DNA from: Pseudomonadota bacterium
Lineage (GTDB): Bacteria > Pseudomonadota > Gammaproteobacteria > Steroidobacterales > JBCBZW01
Assembly (NCBI GenBank): GCA_039815145.1
Contig: JBCBZW010000001.1
Span: forward strand, 62,001 to 126,000
DNA: 64,000 bases
Reading direction: 5' to 3'
Part shown: one piece after another, positions 51,428 to 61,065 of the stretch
Position numbering within the stretch: the first letter of the stretch is position 1
How the letters are laid out: each line of letters starts with the position of its first letter
Notes under the pieces: generated by a model
What the model was told of the DNA's origin: nothing
Databases searched by the model: none
The model's input: the letters and a program-made list of their open reading frames with translations, nothing else
Made by a program: the position numbers and the translations under genes

Positions 51428-53698
51428 TTACCCTGCCAGGGGGCGGATTTGCTTCGGCGCCTGATCCATCTGGGGATCCTCCGCCTCGAGCACGATGATG
51501 TCGTCGCCGGTTTGCACACCGGTGCCTGCCGACGCCATCGCCTCTCGGGCTGCTTCGTTACCCGGCTGCCTCGCGCTCGGCGGCATCAACCCCGTCGTGA
51601 AGTCTTCTGCGGCCATCGGTTTGCCGTACAAGAAGCCCTGAACCTCCTCGCAGCGTAGCGCCCGAAGCAGCGTCAACTGCTCCTCAGATTCCACGCCCTC
51701 AGCGCAGACGCGCAGGCCCAGTGCCTGGGCCAGCTGCACCGTGAACCTCACGATCACCTCGTCGGTCTGGTTCACGCCCAGCCCCTTGATGAAGCTGCGG
51801 TCGATCTTCAGCGTATCGACGGGCAGCTCGCGCAGGTAGCTCAGGGAGCTGTAACCGGTGCCGTAGTCATCGATCGCCACCCGCACCCCGATCTGCCGGC
51901 GTGCCTCGAGCAACCGTGAGGCCAACTCGAGGTCGCTGAGCAGGGTGTTCTCGGTGATCTCCAGCTCCAGGCAGGCGGGCGCGACATGCTCGTTGCGCAG
52001 CACCAGCTCGATGTGCTCGAACAGATGCGGATCCTGGAATTGGCGGGGCGAGATGTTGACGGACATGACGAAGCGACGGTCCACCAACCCCAGACTCTGC
52101 CATTGACGCAGCTGACGAATCGCTTCGGCCACCACAAAGCGACCGAGCTCCACGATCAGGCCGAGCTCCTCGGCTAACGGGATGAACTCAGAAGGCGGCA
52201 CCAGCGAGCCGTCCTCCGCACGCATGCGCAGGAGTGCCTCGGCGCCGCCGACACGCCCCTCCTCGAGATCGATGCGAGGCTGGTAGTAGACCAGGAAGCG
52301 ACCGTCGTCGAGGGCCGAACGAAGGGCAGCCTCCCGCCCCCAGCGCTCACGAATCTGCTCCTCGATGGTGACGTCGAAGGCGACGGCGCGACCGCCGCCC
52401 GCTCGGACCGCGGCACCGAGCGCAGCCTCGCTGGCCCGCACCAGGGTTTCCGGGTCCTCGGCGTGGAGGGGGTACAACGCCACGCCTGCACTCACGCTCA
52501 GATAGATGCGTTGACCACCCACCTCGAAGGGCAGCTCGAGCTCGGATCGCAGGCGATCGGCCACCTCGAGCGCCACCGGCACTCCATCGATCTTGCCCAG
52601 CAGCACGGCGAACTCCGCGCGCCCCACGCGAGCCGCGATGTCCTGCCGGCGACCGCGACGTGCGCCTGGGCCAGGCTTACGTTCACGATAGCGGATCGCT
52701 GAGTTGAGCCTGGCGCCGATCAAACGCAGTAGCTCATCGTGTTGCTCGCGCGACAGAGACTCGGCGACGCGGCGAAACTCATCCAGGCCGAGGCGCACCA
52801 GCGCCGACTTCGCCCCACGCCCCGTGTGGCGGGCGAGCCAGCTGTCCAACTGGCTCTCGTTCGGCAAGCGGGTGACGGGATCGTAGTTCGCCAGATAGCG
52901 CAACTGCGCCTGCTGCGAGCGTTGGTCGGTGATGTCGAGCACGGATCCGACCAGCGTAGGCTCGTCCGCCAGCTCTTCGCTCTCCTGCTGTCCGCCGAGC
53001 TGGACGGTGCGCAGCTTGCCGTCACCACTCAGCACGCGGCACTCGAAGCTGAAGGAGGTGCCTTGATCCATCGCCGTGACGAAGGCATCGGCGACCATGG
53101 AGGAGTCCTCCGGATGCAGCCAACCGAGCAGATCGGCGAGCGTGCTCAAGCTCGATCCATCGGTAGCCTTGAGGATGCGTACGAGCTCGTCGGAACAGCT
53201 GAGCCGCCCCGACTTGCAGCCCAAGCGCCAATCACCCAGGTGAGCGACCCGCTGCGCCGCCTCCAGGCGCTGCTGACTGCGCTGGAGCGAGCGTGTCACC
53301 TCGCGGGCCTGTAGCAGCTGCTCCAAGCGGCGCTGAAGAATGAGGTACTTGGCTGGGCGCGCGATGCAATCCGTCGCCCCCGCCCCGAAGGCCGCCTCGA
53401 GCAGCGCCTCGGCGCCTGCCTCTCGGCTCATCGCGATCAGCACCAGATGCTCGCTGCCGGGAAGCGCCCGGAATTGGCGACACAGGTGAAGGCCCTCGCT
53501 CTGACTCGGCCCTTCGCCGCCGGCGAGCTCGAACAACACGGCCGCAGGCCGCAGGCGAAGGAACTCCTGGAAGGCATCGCGAAGCGACGCGGCGACCGCC
53601 ACTTGATAGCCGGCTCGCGCGAGCGCGTCGCTGAGCGAGTCGCGCAGCAGCGGATCGGAGTCGATGATGAGTAGGCGCTGCGGTTCCGTCATCGTCAC
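51428..53698 (-). CDS. REC-PAS-GGDEF-EAL signalling protein, probable cyclic-di-GMP phosphodiesterase
   Basis: The 756-residue protein has an N-terminal receiver-like domain (about 6-130), a PAS domain (about 145-260), a GGDEF-like domain (about 275-440) and an EAL domain (about 455-700). The receiver has FELAGGEG where the phospho-acceptor Asp is expected, and the GGDEF signature reads GRAEF, so both are probably inactive. The EAL domain is intact: EALLRM, NISPRQFQ, ELEITENTLL, DDYGTGYSSL, LKIDRSFIKG and CAEGVESEEQ. The net role should be cyclic-di-GMP hydrolysis, perhaps gated by PAS. The start is GTG 53698 or ATG 53692. Confidence 0.88.
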   Translation of the reverse strand: MTMTEPQRLLIIDSDPLLRDSLSDALARAGYQVAVAASLRDAFQEFLRLRPAAVLFELAGGEGPSQSEGLHLCRQFRALPGSEHLVLIAMSREAGAEALLEAAFGAGATDCIARPAKYLILQRRLEQLLQAREVTRSLQRSQQRLEAAQRVAHLGDWRLGCKSGRLSCSDELVRILKATDGSSLSTLADLLGWLHPEDSSMVADAFVTAMDQGTSFSFECRVLSGDGKLRTVQLGGQQESEELADEPTLVGSVLDITDQRSQQAQLRYLANYDPVTRLPNESQLDSWLARHTGRGAKSALVRLGLDEFRRVAESLSREQHDELLRLIGARLNSAIRYRERKPGPGARRGRRQDIAARVGRAEFAVLLGKIDGVPVALEVADRLRSELELPFEVGGQRIYLSVSAGVALYPLHAEDPETLVRASEAALGAAVRAGGGRAVAFDVTIEEQIRERWGREAALRSALDDGRFLVYYQPRIDLEEGRVGGAEALLRMRAEDGSLVPPSEFIPLAEELGLIVELGRFVVAEAIRQLRQWQSLGLVDRRFVMSVNISPRQFQDPHLFEHIELVLRNEHVAPACLELEITENTLLSDLELASRLLEARRQIGVRVAIDDYGTGYSSLSYLRELPVDTLKIDRSFIKGLGVNQTDEVIVRFTVQLAQALGLRVCAEGVESEEQLTLLRALRCEEVQGFLYGKPMAAEDFTTGLMPPSARQPGNEAAREAMASAGTGVQTGDDIIVLEAEDPQMDQAPKQIRPLAG

Positions 53699-53798
53699 TC
53701 CAGCGCGGCGTACGGCCGCTTGGTTGGGGCATAAGCTGGGCGCATGACGAGGTTAACGACGGGTCTGGAAGTGACTTGAGATCAGGGCCCGGCAATGC

Positions 53799-53829
53799 TT
53801 GACAGGCACGAGGCTCAACCCGCTAGACT
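53799..53829 (+). promoter_or_regulatory. possible cysB promoter
   Basis: TTGACA (53799-53804) is a perfect -35 box and TAGACT (53824-53829) a 4/6 -10 box, separated by 19 bases, which is longer than ideal. The leader to the cysB ATG would be about 65 bases. Confidence 0.4.
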
Positions 53830-53902
53830 GCGAACCAGTTCACCGGCGGTACCCCAGGGCCCAGCCCGCCGCCTACCCTTTCGCCGTCCAGGCGGGTTTC
53901 CC

Positions 53903-54913
53903 ATGAAGCTCCAGCAGCTACGTTATCTCCTCGCTATCGCGGATAACGAACTGAACATTACGGCCGCGGCCGAACGCTTGTTCACCTCGCAACCGGGCGT
54001 CAGCAAGCAGCTGAAGCTCCTCGAGGACGAGCTCGGCGTTCAGGTCTTCACCCGACGCGGCAAGAGCCTGGACAGCGTCACGCCCATCGGTCGGGAGATC
54101 ATCGAGCGGGCCCGCCGCATTCTGAGCGAGGTGGAGAACATTCAACACCTCGCCGCCAATCAACACAGCGAACAGAGCGGCAGTCTCTCGATCGGCACCA
54201 CCCACACGCAGGCCCGCTACGTGCTGCCGCCGGTGATCAAGCGCTTCCGCGACTGCTTCCCGAGCGTCTCCCTGCACCTTCACCAGGGAACGTCGGAGCA
54301 GATTTGGCAGATGATCCGTGGCAAGGAGATCGACTTTGCGATCGTCAGTTCGAGCGGCCAGCCCACGCCTCGCTCGGAGCTCATCATGCTGCCGTGCTAC
54401 CGGTGGGATCGCACGGTCATCGTGCCGAGGCAACACGCCCTGGCGGAGAGCGACGAGAAGCTGACCCTGCCGCGCCTCGCCGAACACCCGCTGATCACCT
54501 ATGTGTTCAGCTTCAGCGGCGAGTCGTCGCTGAAGCACGCCTTCGAGCAGGAGGGGTTGACGCCGGAGGTGGTCTTCACGGCACGCGATGCGGACGTGAT
54601 CAAGACCTACGTGCGTATCGGCATGGGCGTGGGAATCGTCGCCAGCATGGCGGCCGAGTGCGATCCGCAGGGGGATCTCATGACCCTCGATGCGGCGGGC
54701 CTGTTCCCCCGCTGCACCACCTGGGTCGCCCTGCGCCGCGACGCGGTGTTGCCGCGGTACATGCAGGTGTTCCTGGAGCTGTTCGCCCCTCACCTAACGC
54801 ATGAGCTGACCATGCAGGCGATGGAAGCGCCCGGTCAGACAGCCGTCGATGCCTTGCTGGCCGACACGGAACTCAAGCTCTACGGCCCCTGCGCGCAGGC
54901 AGAGGCCGACTGA
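53903..54913 (+). CDS. cysB: LysR-family regulator CysB
   Basis: CysB activates sulfate-assimilation genes when N-acetylserine signals cysteine shortage. The 336-residue protein has the CysB-type N-terminus MKLQQLRYLLAIADNELNITAAAERLFTSQPGVSKQ (helix-turn-helix about 18-40) and the effector domain with SIGTTHTQARYVLPP, QGTSEQIWQMI and ARDADVIKTYVRIGMGVGIVA. The ATG at 53903 gives the conserved start. The cysHIJ genes, its expected targets, lie just downstream in the opposite direction. Confidence 0.95.
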   Translation: MKLQQLRYLLAIADNELNITAAAERLFTSQPGVSKQLKLLEDELGVQVFTRRGKSLDSVTPIGREIIERARRILSEVENIQHLAANQHSEQSGSLSIGTTHTQARYVLPPVIKRFRDCFPSVSLHLHQGTSEQIWQMIRGKEIDFAIVSSSGQPTPRSELIMLPCYRWDRTVIVPRQHALAESDEKLTLPRLAEHPLITYVFSFSGESSLKHAFEQEGLTPEVVFTARDADVIKTYVRIGMGVGIVASMAAECDPQGDLMTLDAAGLFPRCTTWVALRRDAVLPRYMQVFLELFAPHLTHELTMQAMEAPGQTAVDALLADTELKLYGPCAQAEAD

Positions 54914-55042
54914 GCATCAGGCTAGGAAAGCTCCGCATCAGCCTGGTCGCCAGCCCCGTGCGTCCAGCGGCGCGAGATCAAGGCGCGCGAAGTTCGCATC
55001 GCTGGTGCGCGGGGATGGTGGGCGGACCTGTGCAGAGATTCC

Positions 55043-55822
55043 CTAGGGCGCGGCGGCCCCGTCCACCTGCTGCAGGTCGATCTCGTGAATCCCGCACTCG
55101 CGTAGCAGACCGAAAAAGCGCGTGTCATCCACACTGCCCGCATCGTGCAACGACTGGGTGGTATGCACGTCGCCGATCGATACGTAGCCCTCGAACCACA
55201 GGGGGTGGTACGGCAACTCGTGGGCCTTCAGGTATTCGAAGACATCGCGGTCGCTCCAATCGACTACCGGCAGCACTTTCCATCGCTCCCCGCTGCCGCT
55301 GAGCACGGGCAAGGCACGCCGGGTGCTCGCTTGAACCCGGCGAAGACCGGAGAACCAGGTACCCACCTGCAGGTCGCGCAGGGCGCGCTCCATTGGCTCC
55401 ACCTTGTTCTCACGGTTATACGCGGAGATGCCTTGCGCACCCTGCTCCCAACGCTTGCCGTAACGAGCCTCCTGCCAGGCCGCGCTGGTGGCGGGCCGGT
55501 AGACCTCGAGGTTCAGGGCCAAGCGCTCGGTCATCTCGTCGACGAAGCGATAGGTTTCGGGGAAGAGGTAGCCGGTGTCTATCAAGATAACGGGAATGTC
55601 GGGCCGCTGCTGAGTGACCATGTGCAGCATGACAGCGGACTGGGCACCGAAGCTCGACGTCATGGCCACGTTGCTCGGCAGGTGCTCGAGGGCCCAAGCG
55701 ACGCGCTCGGGTGCCGTCATCGCAGCCAGGGTGTGGTTCGCATGCTCGACGGCGATCTCGCGGGTCTGTCCCTCATCGAGCACTTCCGTGGGTCTCATCA
55801 GGAGCTGTCGTTCAGCACTCAT
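55043..55822 (-). CDS. cysH: phosphoadenylyl-sulfate (PAPS) reductase
   Basis: CysH reduces PAPS to sulfite with thioredoxin or glutaredoxin. The 259-residue protein has SSFGAQSAVMLHM (the PP-loop), LIDTGYLFPETYRF, WFSGLRRVQASTR and the catalytic Cys in RECGIHE near the C-terminus. The extra CC pairs that hold an iron-sulfur cluster in APS reductases are absent, so PAPS is the likely substrate. The ATG at 55822 lies 7 bases after the cysI stop. Confidence 0.95.
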   Translation of the reverse strand: MSAERQLLMRPTEVLDEGQTREIAVEHANHTLAAMTAPERVAWALEHLPSNVAMTSSFGAQSAVMLHMVTQQRPDIPVILIDTGYLFPETYRFVDEMTERLALNLEVYRPATSAAWQEARYGKRWEQGAQGISAYNRENKVEPMERALRDLQVGTWFSGLRRVQASTRRALPVLSGSGERWKVLPVVDWSDRDVFEYLKAHELPYHPLWFEGYVSIGDVHTTQSLHDAGSVDDTRFFGLLRECGIHEIDLQQVDGAAAP

Positions 55823-55829
55823 GGCGTCC

Positions 55830-57536
55830 TCATCCGGTAACCGCCGCCGCCAGGCGGTGGTAATCGCGACCGTGGTCCAAGGCTGGCACATGGCCTGCCC
55901 GCACCACGAAGTCACCAAAGCGCTCGCCCTCGTGACGATGCGCGGCGTAGTCCCCTAACAAGCGATCCAGCTCGGCGAGGATCTGCTCCTCACCGATGTT
56001 CTCCCGATACTGCGTATTCAGACGACTGCCGTCGGGCGCCGCACCGAGCAAGAGGTTGTAGGTACCAGGCCCCTTCCCCACGAGGCCGATCTCCGCAAGG
56101 TACGGCCGGGCGCACCCGTTGGGACAGCCGGTCATGCGGGTGACAATCGGGATGTCCCCAAGACTGTGCTCTGCCATCAACGCCTCGATGCGACTCAACA
56201 GCGACGGTAGGTAACGCTCCGCCTCCGCCATCGCCTGCGAACAGGTGGGGAAGGCGACGCAGGCCATGGCGTTTTGGCGCAGCGCTGTCGGCCCCTCCTT
56301 TCCCGTGACCCGATAGCGCTCGAGAAGTTCGCTCACCGCGTCTTTGCGTTGCGCATCGAGCCCGACGATCACCAGGTTCTGATTGGGCGTGATGCGGAAA
56401 TCGGCACCGAACGCCGTCGCCAACTCACGCATGGCCGTGCGCATCTGGTGCTCCGCGTTGTCCGCGATGCGACCGTTCTCGACGAACAGCGTGTAGTTCC
56501 AGCGACCGTCCTCACGCTCGACCCAACCGTAGCGATCGCCGGTGGTATCGAATGCAAAGGGCCGCGCCGCCTGCAGTGGTTGCGCCAGGCGCGCGTTGAG
56601 CGTCTCGACGAACCAATCGACGCCGCGATCTTCGATCGTGTACTTAAGGCGAGCATGCTTACGGTTGGTGCGGTCACCGAAGTCGCGCTGCACGGTGACC
56701 ACGTGCTCTGAGACGTCACGCACCTGATCGGGCGCGCAGAAGCCGATCACGTCGGCGAGGCGCGGGAACGTGCCCTGGTCGCCGTGGGTCATGCCGAGGC
56801 CGCCGCCCACGGTGACGTTGAAACCGACCAGCTCGCCGTCTTCCACGATGGCGATGAACCCCAGATCGTGGGCGAAGATGTCCACGTCGTTCACCGGCGG
56901 TAGGGCGACGACGGACTTGAACTTACGCGGCAGGTAGGTATCGCCGTAGATCGGCTCGACGTCAGGCCCTTCGACCTTCTTTCCGTCGAGCCAGATCTCG
57001 TGATACGCGCCCGTTTGGGGCGTCAGATGATCGTGCACCTGCTGTGCAGCCTCGAACACTTGGCGGTGAAGCGTCGAGTCATCCGGGTGGGCCGTGCACA
57101 TGACGTTGCGGTTGACGTCGCCGCAGGCGGCCAGGGTGTCGAGCAGGGTCGCGTTGATCGAGGCCATGGCTTGCTTCAGGCCACGCTTGACGATGCCGTG
57201 GTACTGCACGGCCTGCCGTGTCGTGAGCCGCAGCGTGCCGTTGGCGTACTCGTCGGCGATGTCATCCAGGGCCACCCATTGCTGGCCGGTGACCAGTCCG
57301 CCGGGCACGCGCACGCGAATCATGAAACTGAACGCCGGCTCCAGCTTCTGCTTGCGCCGTTCGGCGCGCAGGTCGCGGTCGTCCTGCTGGTAGATGCCGT
57401 GAAACTTGCTCAGCTGCGTGTCATCGTCAGCCAGGGCGCCGGTGACCGCGTCGCCGAGGCTCTCCGAGAGGGTGCCCCGCAGGTGACGGCTGGCGGTCTT
57501 GATGCGCTCGACATCAGACAGGGGCGTATCGCTCAT
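55830..57536 (-). CDS. cysI: sulfite reductase (NADPH) hemoprotein beta-component
   Basis: CysI reduces sulfite to sulfide on a siroheme coupled to a 4Fe-4S cluster. The 568-residue protein has the cluster ligands in MACVAFPTCSQAMAEAERYLP (C-x5-C) and TGCPNGCARPY (C-x3-C) and siroheme-binding Arg/Lys blocks (RVRVPGG, DRTNRKHARLKY). It is 21 bases after cysJ and followed by cysH, forming a cysJIH operon. Confidence 0.97.
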   Translation of the reverse strand: MSDTPLSDVERIKTASRHLRGTLSESLGDAVTGALADDDTQLSKFHGIYQQDDRDLRAERRKQKLEPAFSFMIRVRVPGGLVTGQQWVALDDIADEYANGTLRLTTRQAVQYHGIVKRGLKQAMASINATLLDTLAACGDVNRNVMCTAHPDDSTLHRQVFEAAQQVHDHLTPQTGAYHEIWLDGKKVEGPDVEPIYGDTYLPRKFKSVVALPPVNDVDIFAHDLGFIAIVEDGELVGFNVTVGGGLGMTHGDQGTFPRLADVIGFCAPDQVRDVSEHVVTVQRDFGDRTNRKHARLKYTIEDRGVDWFVETLNARLAQPLQAARPFAFDTTGDRYGWVEREDGRWNYTLFVENGRIADNAEHQMRTAMRELATAFGADFRITPNQNLVIVGLDAQRKDAVSELLERYRVTGKEGPTALRQNAMACVAFPTCSQAMAEAERYLPSLLSRIEALMAEHSLGDIPIVTRMTGCPNGCARPYLAEIGLVGKGPGTYNLLLGAAPDGSRLNTQYRENIGEEQILAELDRLLGDYAAHRHEGERFGDFVVRAGHVPALDHGRDYHRLAAAVTG

Positions 57537-57557
57537 GCTCTCGCTCCTTGTGCTTAC

Positions 57558-59393
57558 TCAGTACACGTCACGCTGGTAGCGACCGTTGGCGCGCAGCTCG
57601 GCCAGGTATTCGCTGGCCTGCTCATCGCCCCTCGCTCCGTGGGTTGCCACGATGCGCCGAAGGGTTTCGTCAACGTCGTTGGCCATACGCGAGGCATCGC
57701 CGCAGACATAGACGTGAGCGCCTTCCTGCAGCCAGGCGTAGAGCTCTGCGCCACGCTCTTGCAGACGATCTTGCACGTAAATCTTCTCGCGCTGATCACG
57801 GGAGAAGGCGACATCCAGCTTACTTAAGCTGCCCTGGCGCAGATGGCGTAGCCACTCGATTTGATACAGGAAATCGGTGTCGAAGTGCCGCGCGCCGAAG
57901 AAGAGCCAGTTGCGTCCGTTCGCGCCCAAGGCCTGGCGATGCTCGACGAAGGCCCGAAACGGCGCCACGCCGGTGCCTGGGCCGATCATGATGACCGGCG
58001 CGTCGTTGTTCGCAGGCAACCTAAAGCGACTATTGGGTTGGATGTAGACCGGGGCCGTGTCACCTTCAGCCACCGCGTCGGCAAGGTAGGTGGACGCGGC
58101 GCCCCAATGGCGCTCACCGAACAGCTCGTAACGCACCTCAGCCACCGTGAGGTGCACCTCCTCTGGGCTCGCCAACGGGCTGGAGGCGATCGAGTAGAGG
58201 CGCGGCGTGAGCTTGCGCAACATGCCAGCGAACTGCTCCGGCGCCAGCACCACAGGAAACTCGCGGAGCACGTCGATGACCTGACGCTGGCCAGCCCAGT
58301 CGCCGTAGACGCTGCGATCCCCGGCGAGCAGATCGGCAAGCACACTCGACTCGGCCACCTCGGCGTAGCGCTCGACGAAGCTGCGGCTGAGCACCGTCAC
58401 TTCCAACCGCGATGCCAACGCCTCGTGCAGGGGCAACGCCTCGCCATCGTTCAGCGTGACCTCCTCGTCACCGCGCGCCTGCAGCCGATCCAGCAGCTGG
58501 GCGACCAGGGGCTGGGGGTTGCGCGGCATCACGCCGAGCGCATCGCCGGGTTCGTAGTCGAGGCCGCTGTCCTCGAGGGAGAACTCCAGGTGCCGCACGG
58601 GCCAGCCGGAGCCGCGCCCTGTGATCGGCTGGTTGGCCAGCAGCGGCGCGGGGAAGGGACTGCGCTTGTCATAGCGCGGCGCGTTCGCTACCGCGTGCAG
58701 GTGCACCGCCGGTCGCGGCGCCGCTGATTCGGTCGTGTCCTTGGCGAACACCTCTTGCACCTGGGCCAGCATGGCGTCGCGCCAAGCGTCGGCAGGGGCC
58801 TCGTAGTCAACGTCGCAATCGACGCGATCGGCCAGGCGCGTCGCGCCGAGGGCCGCGAGCCGCTCGTCGAAGTCTCTGCCGGTCTGGCAGAAATGCTCGT
58901 AGCTGGAGTCGCCGAGGGCGAGGACGGCGTAGTGCAGATGATCCAGGCGCGGCGCCCGCTTGGAGCCGAGGAACTCGTGCAGCGCCGCGGCCTCATCTGG
59001 CGGTTCCCCCTCACCGTGGGTGCTCACCACCACGAGCACGTGGGACTCCTTCTTCAGGCTCGCCGGGCGGTAGTCCTGCATCGCCTTGAGCTCCACCGCC
59101 ATGCCTTGTTCGCCGGCCACGCGCGCGAGATCTTCGGCAATCGCCTGTCCGTTGCCGGTCTGGGAGCCAAACAGGACGGTAAGCGTGGGTGACGCCTCGG
59201 CCAGGGTGACGGGTGCCGTGGCGGTGTCGAGGGGCACGGTGGCACCCGCTGTTGCCGCAAGCCCTGCCAGGTAGCCGCTCACCCAGGTGAGTTGGGTCAC
59301 GTTCAAGCCGTCGACGGCTTGACTGACCGCGGCAGCCTGAGCGGGGTCCAGGGGACCTTGATTGAAATCGAGCGCGGTGCTGGGTTGTGCCAT
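57558..59393 (-). CDS. cysJ: sulfite reductase (NADPH) flavoprotein alpha-component
   Basis: CysJ passes electrons from NADPH through FAD and FMN to CysI. The 611-residue protein has a flavodoxin-like domain (about 70-210: LFGSQTGNGQAIAEDLA, VVVSTHGEGEPPDEA), an FAD-binding domain with RLYSIASSPL, and an NADPH domain with MIGPGTGVAPFRAFVEHR, FFGARHFDTDFLYQ and a C-terminal ELRANGRYQRDVY. It heads the operon; a CysB-like operator region lies upstream. Confidence 0.97.
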   Translation of the reverse strand: MAQPSTALDFNQGPLDPAQAAAVSQAVDGLNVTQLTWVSGYLAGLAATAGATVPLDTATAPVTLAEASPTLTVLFGSQTGNGQAIAEDLARVAGEQGMAVELKAMQDYRPASLKKESHVLVVVSTHGEGEPPDEAAALHEFLGSKRAPRLDHLHYAVLALGDSSYEHFCQTGRDFDERLAALGATRLADRVDCDVDYEAPADAWRDAMLAQVQEVFAKDTTESAAPRPAVHLHAVANAPRYDKRSPFPAPLLANQPITGRGSGWPVRHLEFSLEDSGLDYEPGDALGVMPRNPQPLVAQLLDRLQARGDEEVTLNDGEALPLHEALASRLEVTVLSRSFVERYAEVAESSVLADLLAGDRSVYGDWAGQRQVIDVLREFPVVLAPEQFAGMLRKLTPRLYSIASSPLASPEEVHLTVAEVRYELFGERHWGAASTYLADAVAEGDTAPVYIQPNSRFRLPANNDAPVIMIGPGTGVAPFRAFVEHRQALGANGRNWLFFGARHFDTDFLYQIEWLRHLRQGSLSKLDVAFSRDQREKIYVQDRLQERGAELYAWLQEGAHVYVCGDASRMANDVDETLRRIVATHGARGDEQASEYLAELRANGRYQRDVY

Positions 59394-59463
59394 GGCGGTG
59401 CCTTCCTCGGACTGAGGACGGGGAGTGTAGGGACGGCAACCCCGGGACCGAACGATCCTTTAC

Positions 59464-59500
59464 TTATCCGCTTATAACGCTCCGCGATATTCGATTCGAA
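59464..59500 (-). promoter_or_regulatory. cysJIH promoter region with candidate CysB sites
   Basis: The minus strand holds a TTAT-AAGCGG-ATAA dyad (59464-59477) of LysR T-N11-A type and a TTCGA-A-TCGAA palindrome (59490-59500). TATAAG in the dyad (minus, 59472-59477) can serve as -10 with a weak -35 (TTCGAA) 17 bases upstream, which suits an activator-dependent promoter. Assignment to CysB is inference. Confidence 0.4.
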
Positions 59501-59561
59501 ACAGCGTCTTACAGCGCTTGCCCGGCGATGACGGGAGCAACTTGTGACCTTTCGACGGCCC

Positions 59562-60941
59562 TCAGAGCAGCAGCAGGGACGCTACTGCGGTGACCACACC
59601 CACGGCCACGAGGTTGATCACGAAGCCCTCCCGAGCCATCTCGCGAATGCTGAGTCGACCGCTCGAGAACACGACGGCGTTCGGCCCGGTGGCCACGGGC
59701 AGCATGAAGGCGCAGCTGGCGGTCATGGCCGCAGGCGCCATCAGCAAGCGGGGGTCCAGTCCTGCCGCCACCCCAGCAGCGGCGAGGATCGGCATCAGCA
59801 ACGCCGTGGTGGCGGTGTTGCTGGTGACCTCCGTCAGGTAGGTCACCATCACGCAGATCAAGCCGATCAACAGCCACGGCGGCAGCGCGCTGAGCCCGGC
59901 GAGGGCCTCCCCCAGGCTGGCGCTGATGCCGGTGGCTGCGAAGCCCTTGGCGATCGCGATGCCGGAGCCGAACAGCAGCAAGATGCCCCAGGGAATTTCC
60001 GAGGCCGTCTCCCAGTCGAGGAGGCGCCCGCCGCGACCGTTCGGCACCAGGCACATGAGCACCACGGCCAGCAGGGCCACGCTGGCATCGTTGGCGCCCG
60101 GCAGCCCCAGCCATTGGCTCCAACCCCCGCCGGGCTCCGTTCGCGTGATCCACGCGAGCGCCGTGAGCGCGAAGATGGCAAGCGTGCGCACCTCCTCCGC
60201 CCGCCAGGGGCCCGGGCTCGGAATGTCGATACGCTCCTTGGTACTGATCCCACGCGTTAGCCAAATGGCGATGAAAGGCACGAGGAGCAGCACCACGGGG
60301 ATAGCAAACCCCATCCAGGAGAGAAAGCTCACCTCCGTGCCGGTGGTCTCCTGGTAGACGCGCAGGAAGATCAAGTTCGGCGGCGTGCCCACGGGCGTAC
60401 CTATACCCCCCACGCTGCCGGCGTACGCGATGCCGAGGAGCAGTCCTCGCTGGAGCGCGCGATCGTCAGTCTTCTCGATGATGGCCACGACGATGGGCAG
60501 CAACATGAGCACCGTGGCGGTGTTTGAAATCCACATGCTCAAGGCGGCCGACACGGTCACAAAGCCGAACACCAGGGACCGACCACCACCGCGACCGAAG
60601 GCACGCACGGCGTTCAGCGCGAGGCGACGGTGGGCGCCGCTTCGCGCCATGGCGGTGGAGAGCATGAAGCCGCCCATCAGCAGCAAGATGAGGGGACTGC
60701 CCACGGACTCCCCCACCTGGCCGGGCGAGAGGATCCCAAGCAGCGGCAGCAGGGCCAGAGGCAGCAGAGAGGTGACCGGGATCGGGATCGGCTCGAAGAT
60801 CCACCACACGGCAGCGAGGGTGGTGATGCCCGCCACCCACGGTGCCCCGGCGGAGCCGACGCCCTGCGCGGCGACCAGCATGCCCACCAGCGTCGCTATC
60901 ACGGGTCCGCCCACCAGGGCTGCGTTTCGGATGATCTGCAA
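59562..60941 (-). CDS. DASS/SLC13-family anion symporter, possible sulfate transporter
   Basis: This integral membrane protein has about 11-12 membrane segments and both SNT motifs of the divalent anion:sodium symporters, WISNTATVLMLLP and EVTSNTATTALLMP, plus PVGTPPNLIFL and PVATGPNAVVFSSG. Substrates of the family are dicarboxylates or sulfate; its place beside cysJIH and cysB favours sulfate. The start is uncertain: I chose a TTG at 60941 (about 459 residues) with GGAG 10 bases upstream; the longer open frame upstream runs through the neighbour's promoter. Confidence 0.85.
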   Translation of the reverse strand: MQIIRNAALVGGPVIATLVGMLVAAQGVGSAGAPWVAGITTLAAVWWIFEPIPIPVTSLLPLALLPLLGILSPGQVGESVGSPLILLLMGGFMLSTAMARSGAHRRLALNAVRAFGRGGGRSLVFGFVTVSAALSMWISNTATVLMLLPIVVAIIEKTDDRALQRGLLLGIAYAGSVGGIGTPVGTPPNLIFLRVYQETTGTEVSFLSWMGFAIPVVLLLVPFIAIWLTRGISTKERIDIPSPGPWRAEEVRTLAIFALTALAWITRTEPGGGWSQWLGLPGANDASVALLAVVLMCLVPNGRGGRLLDWETASEIPWGILLLFGSGIAIAKGFAATGISASLGEALAGLSALPPWLLIGLICVMVTYLTEVTSNTATTALLMPILAAAGVAAGLDPRLLMAPAAMTASCAFMLPVATGPNAVVFSSGRLSIREMAREGFVINLVAVGVVTAVASLLLL

Positions 60942-61065
60942 GTCGCTTCGGCTCCGCTCGACACACCACGGCGGCCTAGTGGCCGCGCGCTCATGTATTC
61001 TACGCGCGGTGCTCGCGCCCTGTGGACGGGACGCGGTCGACGCGGTTGAGGACGCAGGGGAAAGC
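60942..61065. promoter_or_regulatory. divergent spacer between the two transporter genes
   Basis: This 124-base region should hold two promoters. For the plus-strand gene TATTCT near 60996-61001 is a 4/6 -10 candidate; I could not pair it with a good -35. Confidence 0.3.

Noticed and set aside
55043-55822. APS (rather than PAPS) reductase
   Set aside because: The CC-x-CxxC-type cysteine pairs for the 4Fe-4S cluster of APS reductases are missing.
60385-61065. Long upstream extension of the TSUP frame, and the matching extension of the DASS frame from 60942 to 61259
   Set aside because: Each extension runs across the other transporter's coding sequence or promoter and shows no family similarity; family lengths fit the shorter starts.
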